From Nannobrachium achirus (Eukaryota > Chordata > Actinopteri > Myctophiformes > Myctophidae): 64,000 nt of DNA. The position numbers and the translations under genes are program-made. The notes below the pieces were generated by a model, which saw only the letters and a program-made list of their open reading frames with translations, did not search any database and was not told the origin of the DNA. Positions within the stretch are counted from its first letter, which is position 1. Each line of letters opens with the position of its first letter. This document shows positions 43,988-63,842 of this stretch, one piece after another. The stretch lies in the NCBI GenBank assembly GCA_963921795.1, contig OY997639.1, positions 53,974,553 through 54,038,552 of the forward strand, given 5' to 3'.

Positions 43988-46900
43988 GGACAAACGGACA
44001 AACCATGGGACAGTGGCAGGGGCACTCCAGTCTACGGGGTGCTGTGGAAAAGATACGGATAATGCAAGCAGTCTGTTAGTTTGCCAAGTTTGCACTTAAG
44101 GACACGCAAAGTTGTGGAAGAAAATTATATAAAAACTGTCATCTGAGAGATGAAGCAGTGATTGGTGCCAACAGCAACTTAAAGATGTTGTGGGTTCTCC
44201 GTAAAAATTCAAGTGATGGTGTGTGGAGTAATCCACTGCAGACTGGCACTGCACATAGGCCTCTGTTTCTGCCATGGATGCATTGCAAAGCCTTCTGTTT
44301 TAGGCAGAGGCGCAATTTCATAAAAAACTAGAGGGTGGTAAGGAAAAAAACTACTACTTAAACCCTATTCAAAAAATTGCTGATCTATCACGTCACACCA
44401 TCGCAATGTGTTGTGAGCATGTAGAGATATTTTTGTCTGTTTTTTAAGAATTACATTTTGTGGAACAGTTCGCGACATGTCCAAAATGGGGATGTATGGT
44501 TGCAGACAAGAAAACAGTGTCTTTAACGTGTGTCACATGTAGATGGAAGGGTGTGGATTGAGATGCACTCAGTGATGAGCTAAAGTCAGATTCATCTGCA
44601 AAATTCAGACTACAGTTAGAGAAAATATGCATGAAAGAGCTAACACCAAATGACACCCCTGGTTCTAGGGAAGAAAGCTGTGGCTTGACACATTGGAGGG
44701 TTTTACAACAGTCATTCTTTGATGCTGAGATTTGCTAACAAAATATCTGATTGGACTTTATAAAGGGCAACTCTGCCTGTATTTAACATGAATCCTATTG
44801 TGAGGATTGTGAATATTTAGGGTGCAACTTGAGGAGGAAAAGTGTCCCTGGGTTTCTAGAAGTGGAGGCCGTCTCCACGCTCGTGACCAAAGCCACAGGG
44901 TTCGAGTGTCTCGAACCACATACAAACTAAAAATAGCACCATGTTTTGTGGCCGTTTCCACTCGAGTCATTGTGGTCCACGACCTAATTGTACTGCCTTT
45001 TTGAGTTCTTATTTTGATGGGGCTCAATCGGACATTACACAGACTTTGTGCTAGGGAGCTGGTAGGCTAAAGTCTTGCATCATGTACAGTTGAACTGTTT
45101 CAGGCATTTGCATTCTCACATTAATACTCTGCTTAATGTCTAGATAAGTTCAGAGTTTGCAGTGCATGTAGCAGCCTCACTCACTGTGCTGGAAAATCCA
45201 CCTCAGAGCTTATACTGCATAGCCTAGTGTGGTGGTTCTCAAGCCTTTTAAACTGAGTTGCAGACCTGCAAGGGTCCATTTAGATTTTAGAACCCCCTCA
45301 AGGAACCCTGAGGGTCCCCGGACTCCACTTTGAGAACCATTGGCATAGATCTTAACACAGAATGTGAAAGGATTAATGTTAAATATTGGTGACATGCATA
45401 ACAGTGTTTTTGTTACTTTATATCTTATGATAAAAGAGGAGGCTATAGGCCTAAGTGCACAATATATGATACATAACATAATTATGGTAAAAGGCTTCAT
45501 CTATTTATACTCAGGGTTATCAATGCATGTGTGAGTTCATTATTTTTGTCTTTATATTTATCTTGTGTGATGTCTGTAATGTCTGAACCACACTGACTGT
45601 AGATGGGGCTTAATATCATGGTCCATTGATTTCTGCATTTTAGAAAGAAAATAATCTTAGTGAATGAATCTTTGTGAAGATATTTTCTAAACTAAGTGTT
45701 CTTTATCGCAGTCGGTTGTTAATTGCATGATAGAATGCTGTTTAGTTTTCAACATCCTTTCCCCCCCCCAGCTCTGTCTTCATTTTATTGTACTGCATAA
45801 CAGTAAATACATTATATACCATGCTTTTAGTTTATATTTTTGTGCAAAATGTAAAGGTTTTCATTGCATGTAAACTTCTGGGAGACATACAGATGACTTT
45901 ATTAATAACATGTAATAACAACGCATACAAACAGGTCACATTCTCCAGCCTATCGGCATTGTCAAAATCTCACAATGAAATGAATACAATGAAAATGTAT
46001 CTTGGTCTTATATTACTTATCAGTTGTGGACAGTAACTAAGTACATTTGCTTGCGTATTGTACTTACAGTAAGCTAGTTTTCTTTTTGAAAGTTAATGAC
46101 TCAAATAGAAATATTGTACTTTTGACTCCACTGCATTTCTTGGACTCTTGGGAACAAAACTTACACAAATATATTATGAATGAACCACTTAAGGCCTATT
46201 TCAGATATGGTGAAATATCCGATCTACAAGCTCACAACTCCTTTCACCTGCGTCATGTGAGCTTGTAGATCTGCTATTTTTGAAGATTTTCTTTACATTT
46301 TTTTATTTGGGGACATCTCAAAACAGCAATGCATAAATTAAAATAAAATGTGCTTCATATTTTCTACTTTTGAATACTTGAGTGTTCCTTGTCTATATAC
46401 TGTACGTTGTCCACCACTGCTCATCATACACACATTGACAACACATTTTCTGTAATTTGGCACCAGTTAACTAAAAAGGGTACAATCTCTAGCAGCAGTT
46501 TGGCTGCTCTCCGGCTACCAAACCGCCTTTCATTTCATGAAAATGAACAACAATTTGAGCAAAGGTTGACCTTTCCTCCTCAGTGTGACAAGGCACTTTA
46601 GCAGAAAGACTACAGTACAAAATGATACTACAGTAAAAAAAGAAAATGAAGTGTTATTTTTGGTACACAAAATAATACAGTACTCCCCCTTTTACATCCC
46701 TGTCGTGTCAACAAGTCTGGTATAAAAATAAAACATTCAAGTTGACATCGGTGATGCTGCGATGCCTCAACTGCTAAACCACAACTGATGGTTTTGGTGG
46801 AGCCACATGAGACAGCATTCTATGACCGGGGCCCTCCCCTCCAAATCATGGCTCTTTTCGACTAAGTGTAACGCAGAACCTTTCATAACCTGAACTGTCC

Positions 46901-47000
46901 AGAACCCGTAATGTTCTGTAATGTTTTAGTTTGTTTTTGTTTCCATTACAACCAGAAGAATGGGCGAGATACTTCATAAAAAAAACTATTAAAAAAAGCA
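43988..47000. other. slc25a32 3' flank and convergent intergenic DNA
   Basis: This contains the slc25a32 3' UTR, whose end is not clear (AATAAA occurs at about 46343 and 46727). A diverged hairpin with arms GCTGATCTATCACGTCAC and TTGTGAGCATGTAGAGAT lies at 44374-44432. A hAT remnant with CAGTGTGGTGG-like start and ACTTTGAGAACCATTGG end lies at about 45231-45345, and a hAT element at 46021-46419. The cthrc1 gene converges from the right. Confidence 0.45.
46021..46419. mobile_element. hAT-type MITE, AAGTA family, with hairpin
   Basis: Starts CAGTTGTGGACAGTAACTAA and ends GTTGTCCACCACTG. A hairpin with arms ATCCGATCTACAAGCTCAC and GTGAGCTTGTAGATCTGCTA is central (about 46212-46283). No matching 8-bp flanks were seen. 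Confidence 0.65.
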
Positions 47001-47032
47001 AAGATATCTTTGCAAAGCAAAAAGCAAAGATA

Positions 47033-47244
47033 TTTATTTTAAAGCATTTGAAAGTACATGTTCTGGATTGCAAGAACGCAAGAGTTAGTGCTCCCTCCTG
47101 AGCCAGTACCCAAATGAGGTTCCGAGGCCCAATTTGAAACCCGTAAGCGTATCACAAAACCAGACCTGGTGAAATACTGTTAGAAGATGGCAGGGCACGG
47201 TTCACACTTTGTTCTTGTAGTCGAAAAGAGCCCTCAGAGGGCTT
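47033..47244 (-). other. cthrc1: cthrc1 3' UTR with polyadenylation signal
   Basis: A minus-strand AATAAA at 47033-47038 lies about 207 bases past the cthrc1 stop. UTR extent is inferred. Confidence 0.5.
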
Positions 47245-54980
<7,736 letters not shown>

Positions 54981-55801
54981 CTTATCGTGTGGTTCTGTTC
55001 AGAGCAGCTTTGTAGAGAGAGAGAGGACAGTTGTTGCTCTGCAGCCAGAGCAGAGGCTAGGAGCAGGAGGCAGGACCATGAGGAGGACGGAGCCAGTCAG
55101 CTGGCAGGAGGGCTGGAACTGTGACCTGGCTCTAGACAAGACCAATACACTCTGGTTCTCAAGTCAAACCTTTACATTTCAAGGAAGTATAGCAATACAA
55201 CAATAGAAGCTACTCAGTTACTTAGTTGTGTGATGATATTCTAAAAGGTTTAAAGTACAAAAGTATTGGTATCAAAATACACTTAAAGTAGGCTACCAAA
55301 TGTAAAAAGCACTCATTGCCTATGCACCTTTGAAGATGTACTCAAGTACAGTAAGCTACTTGAGTTGAGTAAATGTACAGGTACAGTGGTGATGTGTATG
55401 CTGTGCAGAATGCTAGGAAAGTAGCCTGGCTTGGTCAGACTATATACTAATGTAATGCAGCTAACTAACTGCAGTATATATCCCCACCTTGTTTTAACAT
55501 GTACCTCCTGATTGTCAGTTGTAGACAGGACAGGATTGATGCATTCATTTAAGGCAGGAGCCTGGCTTCAACTGAGTATGCTCAAGATGCGCAGTTCGTT
55601 GTTCATGAATAATATAAAGAAAATACAGAAAATATGGTGATTGAACTAAGCATTTCATTACTGTTTAATTTCCATTCATATTAACCATTTAAACCCAAGC
55701 ATCTGTATTGTGGTTGTCGATTGAAAAACCCTTCCCCACAATAACAGAAAACAGTATGACAAGACCACTCTATATATATTTCTTTTTTCATGATTCAATA
55801 G

Positions 55802-58034
55802 TTTATTAAAAAGACACTGATACAAAATTCAAATGCACAATGTAAAAAGGTTCAAAAACTGAAATTAAAGAGCATTTCATAGCTAAACTACACTAGGTCT
55901 AGAGATCATCCAGAATGATAAAATGTAAAAGTATTTTATGAAATAGATGATGTTCCCTTTATCAAGTGTAACTGGATTGTCCTGGTCTTTCATACAAAAG
56001 GATCACATGATGGAAGGAAGAGCACTGGACCTCAAACACACAGCATTAAGAACAGTGTGTTTAACAGTGTCATGGTTTTCAAATAATCAGCACAGAAAAT
56101 AAATGGTGAAAATACTTACAAGAGATAATTCATGGTCCTCACCTGTACATTTCATGGGAACTTTCCTCATCTCCTTTTTTATTAACAGTCTGGTATATTG
56201 CTATTAAACTCAACATTCAATTGTGTGTAAAATGACATACGAGATGCTGTAGTGCAAGAGCTGTCACCATTCTGCAGATTGATTCCAATTTGAAATTAAT
56301 ATGAAAACTCCAATAAGAATAGGCACATGGCATAACCAGTGGTGGAAGAAATACTTTTTTTTTTACTTAGTAAAAATACCACATTATAAAAATAGGCACT
56401 TTGTTACAAGTAAAAGGACTGTAGGATATTCAAATTTTACTTAAATTAGAGTAAAAATGTGTCAATAGTGTCATGACACATTGTGAGCTTGTAGATCAGC
56501 TATTTTCAAATAGACAAAGTATAAAATATGGCTTAAGCCTTAAGTAGGCCTAGTTGTAGTGGAGTAAAAAAGTACAATGTGGAGTGGAATCCGCGTTCCG
56601 CCAATGCATTTCAATGAGAAGGGAGCGTTTTTTTGCAGAAATCCTCTGCTGGCATGAAACCGCTTCACTCTCATTGAAATGCATTGGCGGAGCGCGGATT
56701 CCACTCTCATAGGTATTTTGGTGTGAGGGCAGGGCACCCTTAAAGTATAAAGTATTGAAAAGTGTGAATACTCCAGTAAAGTAAAAGTAGATAGAATTGT
56801 ACTTAGGCACAGATTAGTATTTGAGTAAATGTTCTTGGTTACTTTCCACCACAGGGAATAACCATGTAATAACCCCACATGTAAAGCAATCCTTATTAAA
56901 AAAGAAGGCACATTCTTTAGGACAATATATAAAGCCATATTTCCCCAAATTCACAGGACATGAAACCGATGGCAATTTGAAACGAATAAAATCACAAAAA
57001 AAAAAAAAAAAAACTATTTACAGCATTTTATGTAGAAAAAAGACAAACATTGTAGTGATAGACACCACAGCGTCTGCAAAGTCTAAAACATGAACTACAC
57101 AATTTAAATATGTGTTCTTCAAAGAAATAAAAAAACAACACATATTTATAGACATAACTGTCTTCTGAATAAAAACAAATAGTTTTTGTTTGTTTGTTGT
57201 CTTACCCAAAGTAAGACTTTAAGTGGACTGTTTGGCAAATATCTTGACATCTCTCATCAAAGCACAGTGTAGAGACTAGTAGTCCAGTGACAGACTCTTG
57301 AATTCTAAAAAATAAAATATTATATACATAAATATTGCATTTGTTTACCAGTGTGCAGTCTACAACTTGTATGACATATACATACTGTACGTCTACAACA
57401 TGTATAGCTTTTTAATATGCATTAAAATGGGTTCTTTTACAGCAAACAAAACAGCAATTGCCACGGAAAGGCTTTGAGGCCCAAAGCTCAGTAAAGCTGA
57501 ATGACAATGTGGCATCACCCATATCTTGAGTGATAGCAACACTAATGCTTAATTTATGTCGTGCACCGAAAATATGCAATCTGTAATCTGTTTGTAAAAT
57601 TGTAGATTCCCATTTCTGGTGTGCACCGCTTCGTATGACGAAGTACAAGACTCTCTCCTCTGAACACGCCTACATAAAATGTGCCCAAGTTGCAAATACT
57701 TAAAGAGATTTGGCCGGAAATATAAGTCTTCTTACTAAAATACAACTTTACTCTATATGCTAACATAAAATGAACTCCCGGAAAATATAGCACAAATCAA
57801 TGCCCTCAATTGGTCTGTACTGTAGTGCCAATTCTCTCTCTGAACAAAATGGAACCAAATGGAACGGCAAAACACTCTCAGAGTTAAAAAGGTATGAGAA
57901 CCATTCATTTCCTTAACCCTCTGGCGTCTGGCATTTTGTTTTAAAATACAATTTGTGGTCATGTGTGGACGACTTTCAGATGGACATCAGGGTGGTTCAA
58001 AGTGTGTGCAGATGAAATGTGTGATTGGTGTGTC
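55802..58034 (-). other. fzd6: fzd6 probable 3' UTR
   Basis: The stretch lies downstream of the fzd6 stop (58035) and ends at a minus-strand AATAAA at 55802-55807. Other AATAAA sites occur closer in, so the true end is unsure. It contains a complete hAT element (56337-56854) with a palindrome, and a poly-A run near 56996-57012. No other gene was seen. Confidence 0.4.
56337..56854. mobile_element. hAT-type MITE, AAGTA family, with large palindrome
   Basis: Starts CAGTGGTGGAAGAAATAC and ends TTACTTTCCACCACAG, with flanks GGCATAAC (56329-56336) and GGAATAAC (56855-56862), seven of eight identical. It holds a right hairpin arm at about 56480-56512 and a second palindrome at about 56583-56706, with arms GAGTGGAATCCGCGTTCCGC and GCGGAGCGCGGATTCCACTC. 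Confidence 0.75.
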
Positions 58035-61000
58035 TCAACAGCTGCTGTCCTTGTTGTCTTTGCTCTCCTCTGGTACGGGCCGTACCGGGTGTGGGGCGGA
58101 GCCTTTGATGATGTTGCTGCTGTGCGATAGGCTTAAAGCTGAATGCTGCGGTCCAACGGGAGCGTGTCTGGCCTCTGATAGGTCACTCTTAGGAGTCATC
58201 CTAAAAAACATCATGAGATATTTAAGGATTTTTTTTACAGGTATTGTCAACGTACTGTAGAGACTTTTTGTCGCTGTTCCAAAATAATTATCTACCTAAG
58301 TCAAAGAGAAGACTTATAAGCAGATAGTGATTTTGGAATGCACCAAGCATTCTGATAGGCTGGGGACAATAATGAACAGTGAATCAGCAGAGAAAAAAAA
58401 ACAAAAGTCAAAGAGAAAACGCAAGGTAGCTCTCCACCAAACACACTACTACAGATTACTACAGACTGGCAGTCGGTTGGAAGGTTTGAAAAAAGGTTTC
58501 TGAATGCAAATGAGAGCCAACACCGACAGAGAGCTACTATGGTGCTAAAATAGCCTATGGCTTGATGTCTTTTTCAACAACAAGCCCGCTGCTATCCGAC
58601 GGCCCAAAGCTTGGTCGGCTTTTGACGTTTCCTTACAACTAGTGACTAGACAGTGTACCCACCGCCCATTCAACAGCAGATTTTCGGCAACAGACGCTTT
58701 CCAACACTTACCGTCGCCGACGTCGGTGGGGTGGAGAGCTACCTTTAGGTAGATAGTCATTTTTCTTCTTTTCTGAAAACCTTAACATATGATGTAGGCA
58801 ATTATGCTATGAGGCCAACGATATAATATCTATCCACCGAAGGAAGTCAACTTCACCAACCCATATTAAATGTATAGGGTGGCATAACATTACCAGGTAA
58901 AATCATACACTATAAACACAGCTGAAACATGGCAAAGTTCTATAAATCTCAAGAAGACAGTCTTATTTTGCCTTCCAACTGTGTCCACTATTCAAACATT
59001 AGTATAGTGATCATACATTATTTACCTAGGTAGTTGGAGACAGCGTTTAAGTTAGGGCAATTCATATTTTTTGGTTAAAACAAAATCAGTTGAGAGAAAC
59101 TGTCAGCTTTGATTGTATAATGTTCCAAACTCATCACTTACAATTTCACTTTATGCTACTTTTGATACTTTTGTGTGATGCTGTAGTATGATCACCTAAG
59201 GCCTTAATTTAGAAAAACACCTATTACCTCCTACTATCCCTCCCTTACCTTCCGTCCGGGACTCGTTGGAAGCTCTCAGAGCGGCTGCTGATCTTGCTGG
59301 AGCTCCCGGCCTTGCTGCGTCTCTCGACGGCCTCCCGGTGCAGGCCGCCCTCCCTCTCCCTCTCTCCTCCTCGCCTGGAGGTGCGTCCGGATGCCGCCCT
59401 GTCCAGGTGCTCCCTGCCCGAGGTCTCTGACGAGCCCCTGGGCTCAGAGAGGGAGCCGTGGAGCCGCAGGTCGTGGTTGCTGACGGCGGAGGTGCCCTGG
59501 TTGGCGGTGGTGGTGGGGGTGCCTGAGGCGGTGGTCGGTGCACCGCCCGTGCTGGTCCCCATGGACTTGGAGATAACCTTGAGCAGTGGGGTGTAAAGCA
59601 ACTGTAAGTACATTTACTCAAGTACTGAACTTGAAGCTGTATGTAACTTTACTGTTCTACCCCGGATTTGAACCCGGTTGGTTGCCTGAGCAAGTGCTGG
59701 AATATTTTACCATTGAGCTAATAGAGCCTGCCTGCTTGCTCAGGGGATAAATTGAATCTTGTCCATCAGGTCAAAATTGAGATCCTGTGTCTAGCTGAGA
59801 CATGACCTTTGACACAATCTAAATGTCTCAATAGAGGAGCAGGGAGACAAATTCCAACCACCCAATTGTATAAGTTACATTGTATTAACATACTCTACCA
59901 TACAGATTGGACAAAATGCCATTGTATTAATAAAAAAATGTTACATAGTGCTGCTTTAAGTACAATTTCAAACTTGATTTTACTTGATTTGCGTATTTGA
60001 ATTTTCCACTTCTCCGCTATATCTCAGTTGTACTTATTACCCCAATACATGTATTTGTAGTGGCTTTGGTTACTGGTTACTTTGCAGATTTAGATTATAA
60101 TTGGAATCATTATAAATAGCAGATCTACAAGCTCAGTATGAAAGCACAAGTATAAAATAGGGTATAAGTGGTTAATGATCAATAATTATAATACAATATG
60201 GGACATTCTGCATTAGCTACTTTAAGCATATTTTGAGGATTTTGTACTTTTAACTTAAGTAAGATTCTGATTACAGGACCTTGGATATTTGTACTTCTTC
60301 CAGCACCACTGACCTTGAGTTTGTGTGAGCCAGGCTTGTAGTGCTTCTTCTTGTGCTGCACGCGGCTGTTGTGTTTGAGGAAGAACTCGCAGGACTCCTG
60401 CAGCACCCTGCGGCTCTCGCTGATGGGGCTGTGGACCACAGACCATGATGGGGTCAAGACAGTGATCTTCTATACAGTGTTACAAGCTGCACATTGTCTG
60501 CCGATTATAAAAGCATGATGCGCAGAATAGGGATGCCAGTGTTAATGTGGTTAATTTCCTAATAAATAAACATAAATATACACAAATCTGTTATGTCAAT
60601 AGGCTATATGCATATACGCCATTTTGTTCTACTTCCGGGTGTCTTTCGACTTCCTTCACAGGTGTTACCGACATTCTGGTCAAACAGAGTCAGGGTGCTG
60701 ATATTGTGCATGTTGGCTCACTGGAAACACTCTGCTACACCAGTGGGTCTCAAAGTGTCCTTGAGTGGGTTCCATACAGGTGTGCAAATGGAAGCAAATG
60801 GACATGCAAGGGTCCATTTGCTTCCATTTGTTGATTCCATTTGTACAGAGTTATGGGGTCCTTGAAATTAAAGAACCACTGTACAATAAATCAAACAGAG
60901 CCTTCATTAGTATCATCAGTAACACCTGTGGGAAGTCGAAAGACACCCGGAAGTAGAACAAAATGGCGTATATATATGCATAGAGCCTATTACAGGTACA

Positions 61001-63842
61001 TGCACATACATTTTTCACAAATATATCAAAAGTATTAGCTCAAAACGTTCGAGCTTGTGGATCTGCTATTGTTGATGCTTATGTGTGACGAGGCAGTATG
61101 ATGAAAGTAGGGCATTCATTTACAAAAAAAAAAAAAAACACACAAAAAGTTAGAATATAGAGATAAGAAGTTTCTGCCCGACAGCAGAGATATGTATGCG
61201 ATAAGGTCTTGCTGCGCTGTCATTATGGCTTATATGGACACGACGGGGTGATAATTCCCCGAGGCGGAGCCGAGGGGAATTATCAGCCCGAAGTGTCCAT
61301 ATAAGCCATAATGACCAAGCAGCAAGACCTTATAGCACTTATTACCCGGCTAATACATAAAATTAATAATTTGACTCAAAACTAAAAACAAAACAAAGTA
61401 TTTCCTTGTTTACAGACGGCTGGAAGTGCGTCCCCCCGAGCGCAACACGGTCGCCTTGGAAAACAAGGAAGTGCTGGTCAAATAGAATCCATGTTCTGTT
61501 ACTGCGTCGTCTATTTCTCGCCTCAAATGGTTTTTAAAACATTTTTCAGAGCAACGTTTAGTTGTAAATGACGCTGTGTGTTTGTTTACATGGCTGCCAT
61601 GTTGGATACGGCACTACATTCACGCAGCGCAGCCTGAATGCAGCAGCTGTTCTGAGCCGTTGATTAGGCAGCGGTGAATTATAGAGCGGAGCGGTCATTA
61701 TACGCTCATAATTCACCGCTGATTTCAGCGCTCGACCAATCAGAATCAAGCTCCCAAACGAGCCGGGTAATAAGTCATGTTAACCCATTAAGCCTAGAAT
61801 TATTGAATGCTTTAACCAGTGAAAAATAGCAGATATACAAGCTCACAGCGCGGCACCGAGTGCCGCGCTGCGAGCTTGTAGACCTGCTATTTTTGAAAAA
61901 GTCGTGAAAATGTGTGCAAATCGTTGAACATATGTATTTTCAAAGCGAACGTTTGTAACTCAAATGTTGCTTCTGGGGGGGTCCCTGGAACTAAATATTT
62001 TGTAATGGGGGTCCGTGGCCAAATAAATATCATTTTGGGGGTCCTTCACATGAAAAGGTTTGAGAACCTCTCAAGAACAGACTAACTGAGCTCCAGTTAA
62101 GTGAAAAGGACCTTTTCTTTGACGATGGCTGGCCAGATTACTGACATAGAAACATAGGTTTTTCAAAAAACCTTAGAAGGATTCAAAAGACACTAATAGA
62201 ATCGGGTCAAAATTCGAATTTTCACGATTTTTTAAAAATAGCAGATCTACAAGCTCGCAGCGCGGCACTCGGTGCCGCGCTGTGAGCTTGTATATCTGCT
62301 ATTTTTCAATAGTTAAAGCATAAAATAATGATACACAATATAGTGTACCCGTTCTAAACGGGTTAAAGAGCAGCCGTCTCACTCTGTCTTGCGGGTCCTG
62401 TTGAAGAAGTAGGCCCACTCTGAGCAGGTCTTCTTGCTGCTGACCCAGAACACTCCAGATATTCCCACCACCAGCGTCATCAGATATTTCACCAGGAAAA
62501 GGGACAGATCAGGACGGTCATACTCCATTGTCTGAAACAGAGAAAACCAGCACATAAATAGATACACGTTATCCAGTGCGTTTGTGCGACATTACATTTT
62601 GAATCAACATTTTGAATTGAAGCGGTGAAAGCCGCTTCCAAGGAGTGGCTTTGTGTGTCCCGTACATGTCCATATATGGTCGTAACAGTCCAGAATGAAC
62701 AGGCTTGGTCTGTCCCGTACATGTCCCGTGCATGCAGAATTGAGGATTGGTCAAGCTTCACATGACAATTTGGCCCTCCAGATAAAATCATTCATTCATT
62801 CAGAATTCATAAAAATATAGAACTAAAGCACATAGAAAGTATAGATCTAGAACACAGAATGTATAGATCTAGAACACAGATTTCATAGCTCTAGAACACA
62901 TAGAATAGAAATTCACCGCTTCACTTCGAACCGAGGTTTGATTTTTTTGTGTGTTCCATATGACCAGTGGGTGTGCGGTGCAGTGTCCTGTGGCAATTTG
63001 ATTGGACCAACGGTATCAGAGAATTGAAAATCACAAATATCTCTATTATCTGTCTGACTGCGGGTCTCCGGGCAATGCACCGATTCTGTGCAGGATACAC
63101 AGAATCTCTGTGTGTTTACGGGGAGTGTATCCCTGATTGGCCAACCTGGATTGGTGAAGCTTCGAGTCAAGATTGAGCTAATTAGCCAATATAAGATCTT
63201 TATTGGCCAGCGCAAGCAGTCGGCTTAAAGTGAAGCAGAACGCTAGATGAGTGTAGCTGACAATGGGTACGAGGAGTGAATCAGATAACATGAGTGCTGC
63301 ACAATGGCTGTGGCCGTGTATTCCCGGCTTGCATCTGTCCCGAGAAGGCTGGTGCCCTTCTAGCTCTACACAATAACCACTACTGAACTACATCAATCAG
63401 CTTCAATAAATCCACAGTTTACCTTGTGTGAGCAGGGGATGCTGTACTCCTGACAGCGGTCGTTGATCCAGGTCTTCTCCCAGGTGCTGCGCTGGCTCTG
63501 CTCATAGATGTAGCACGCCAGCAGGGTGACCAGAGGCACCAGGTACAGGCCACTGAACACGCCGATGCGGATCATGAACTTCTTCAGCTTCTCCTGGTTG
63601 CGCTCGTCGTGCTGGATGACCTGCCGCACGTGGTTGAGAGACACGATGCCGGCCAGGAGCAGCGACAGGCCCACGATCACGCCCACGCACAGCGGGGCCA
63701 GCACAAAGTAGCGCAGCGCGTCCAGGTCGTAAAGGCCCACGAAGCACACGCCACTGATGTTGTCCCCCTCCACTTTGTTCAAGGCCAGCAGCAGGATGGT
63801 CAGTGCCCCAGGGAGGCCCCAGGCCGCCGAGTGGAACCACAC
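58035..63842 (-). CDS. fzd6: Frizzled-6, C-terminal five coding exons
   Basis: Minus-strand exons 63423-63842, 62383-62531, 60314-60428, 59249-59577 and 58035-58200 have GT-AG borders and continuous phase, ending in a TGA at 58035-58037. They encode about 392 residues. These run from transmembrane helix 4 ([20 protein letters not shown]) through helix 5, the loop [20 protein letters not shown], helices 6 and 7 ([20 protein letters not shown]) and the Dishevelled-binding KTxxxW motif, here KKTCSEW. The long FZD6-type cytoplasmic tail follows ([31 protein letters not shown]) and ends DNKDSSC. FZD6 is a Wnt receptor acting mainly in planar polarity. The cysteine-rich domain and helices 1-3 lie right of base 64000. 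A MITE sits 14 bases beyond the donor of the 62383-62531 exon. The tail between VISKSMG and the stop is poorly conserved and rich in Arg, Ser and Glu. Confidence 0.96.
58423..58745. mobile_element. Terminal-inverted-repeat MITE in the last fzd6 intron
   Basis: Ends AAGGTAGCTCTCCACC and GGTGGAGAGCTACCTT are perfect inverted repeats. The left part recurs next to dcaf13 exon 9 (25424). No transposase is encoded; the superfamily is not clear. Confidence 0.7.
59650..59868 (-). repeat. tRNA-derived SINE-like repeat
   Basis: On the minus strand, the A-box-like ATTAGCTCAATGGTAAAAT (about 59730) and B-box-like GGGTTCAAATCCGGGG (about 59667) form a nearly complete tRNA-like part. The adjoining piece, to CTCCCTGCTCCTCTATTGAG, matches 1-235 at the window start. 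It lies in a fzd6 intron. Confidence 0.55.
60113..60150. repeat. Dispersed hairpin, left arm only
   Basis: ATAGCAGATCTACAAGCTCA without a partner arm, inside AAGTA-family hAT sequence in a fzd6 intron. Confidence 0.6.
60598..60991. mobile_element. MITE with long terminal inverted repeats, interrupted by a hAT remnant
   Basis: Arms of about 70 bases: AATAGGCTATATGCATATAC at the left and its near complement ending GCATAGAGCCTATT at the right, both continuing into CCATTTTGTTCTACTTCCGG. Between them, 60741-60881 looks like a CAGTGGGTCTCAAAG..AAGAACCACTG hAT element with words in CAAATGGAAGCAAATGGA. Confidence 0.7.
61030..61195. mobile_element. CTGTCAGG-family MITE, right part
   Basis: A right hairpin arm (GTTCGAGCTTGTGGATCTGC, about 61047), then TAGGGCATTCATTTAC and the end AGTTTCTGCCCGACAGC. 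The left end is missing. Confidence 0.5.
61201..61333. repeat. Large palindrome
   Basis: ATAAGGTCTTGCTGCGCTGT to GGGGTGATAATTCCCC pairs with GGGGAATTATCAGCCC to GCAGCAAGACCTTAT, giving arms of about 60 bases with a short GAGGCGGAGCCGA loop. It abuts the element starting at 61337 and may be part of it. Confidence 0.75.
61337..61775. mobile_element. Terminal-inverted-repeat MITE, ACTTATTACCCGGCT ends
   Basis: Ends ACTTATTACCCGGCT and AGCCGGGTAATAAGT are perfect inverted repeats. An inner palindrome lies near the right end (GCGGTGAATTATAGAGCGG against CGCTCATAATTCACCGC). No coding sequence; superfamily unassigned. Confidence 0.75.
61784..62362 (+). mobile_element. TTAA-flanked piggyBac-like MITE (copy D)
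   Basis: The best-preserved copy: 579 bases from CCCATTAAGCC to CTAAACGGG between TTAA sites 61780-61783 and 62363-62366. Both hairpins are whole (about 61823-61895 and 62234-62307) with the GCGCGGCACcgaGTGCCGCGC-type loop. Its right TTAA is 10 bases from the splice donor (62377-62382) of a fzd6 exon. Confidence 0.85.
62532..63422. other. fzd6 intron without recognised repeat
   Basis: The intron between two fzd6 exons. It contains CCATATATGG at 62670, three spaced copies of an AGATCTAGAACACAGA-like unit (62840-62900) and the word GAATTGAAAATCACAAATAT. No hAT or TTAA element was seen. Confidence 0.4.

Noticed and set aside
59640-59735. A tRNA gene on the minus strand
   Set aside because: The A and B boxes and a TPsiC-like stem are present, but the same part plus non-tRNA sequence recurs at 1-235 and the acceptor stem is imperfect, so a tRNA-derived repeat fits better.
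62379-62567. A separate short protein starting [17 protein letters not shown]
   Set aside because: It is the fzd6 exon 62383-62531 read through from the upstream intron; the acceptor CAG lies just before TMEYD.
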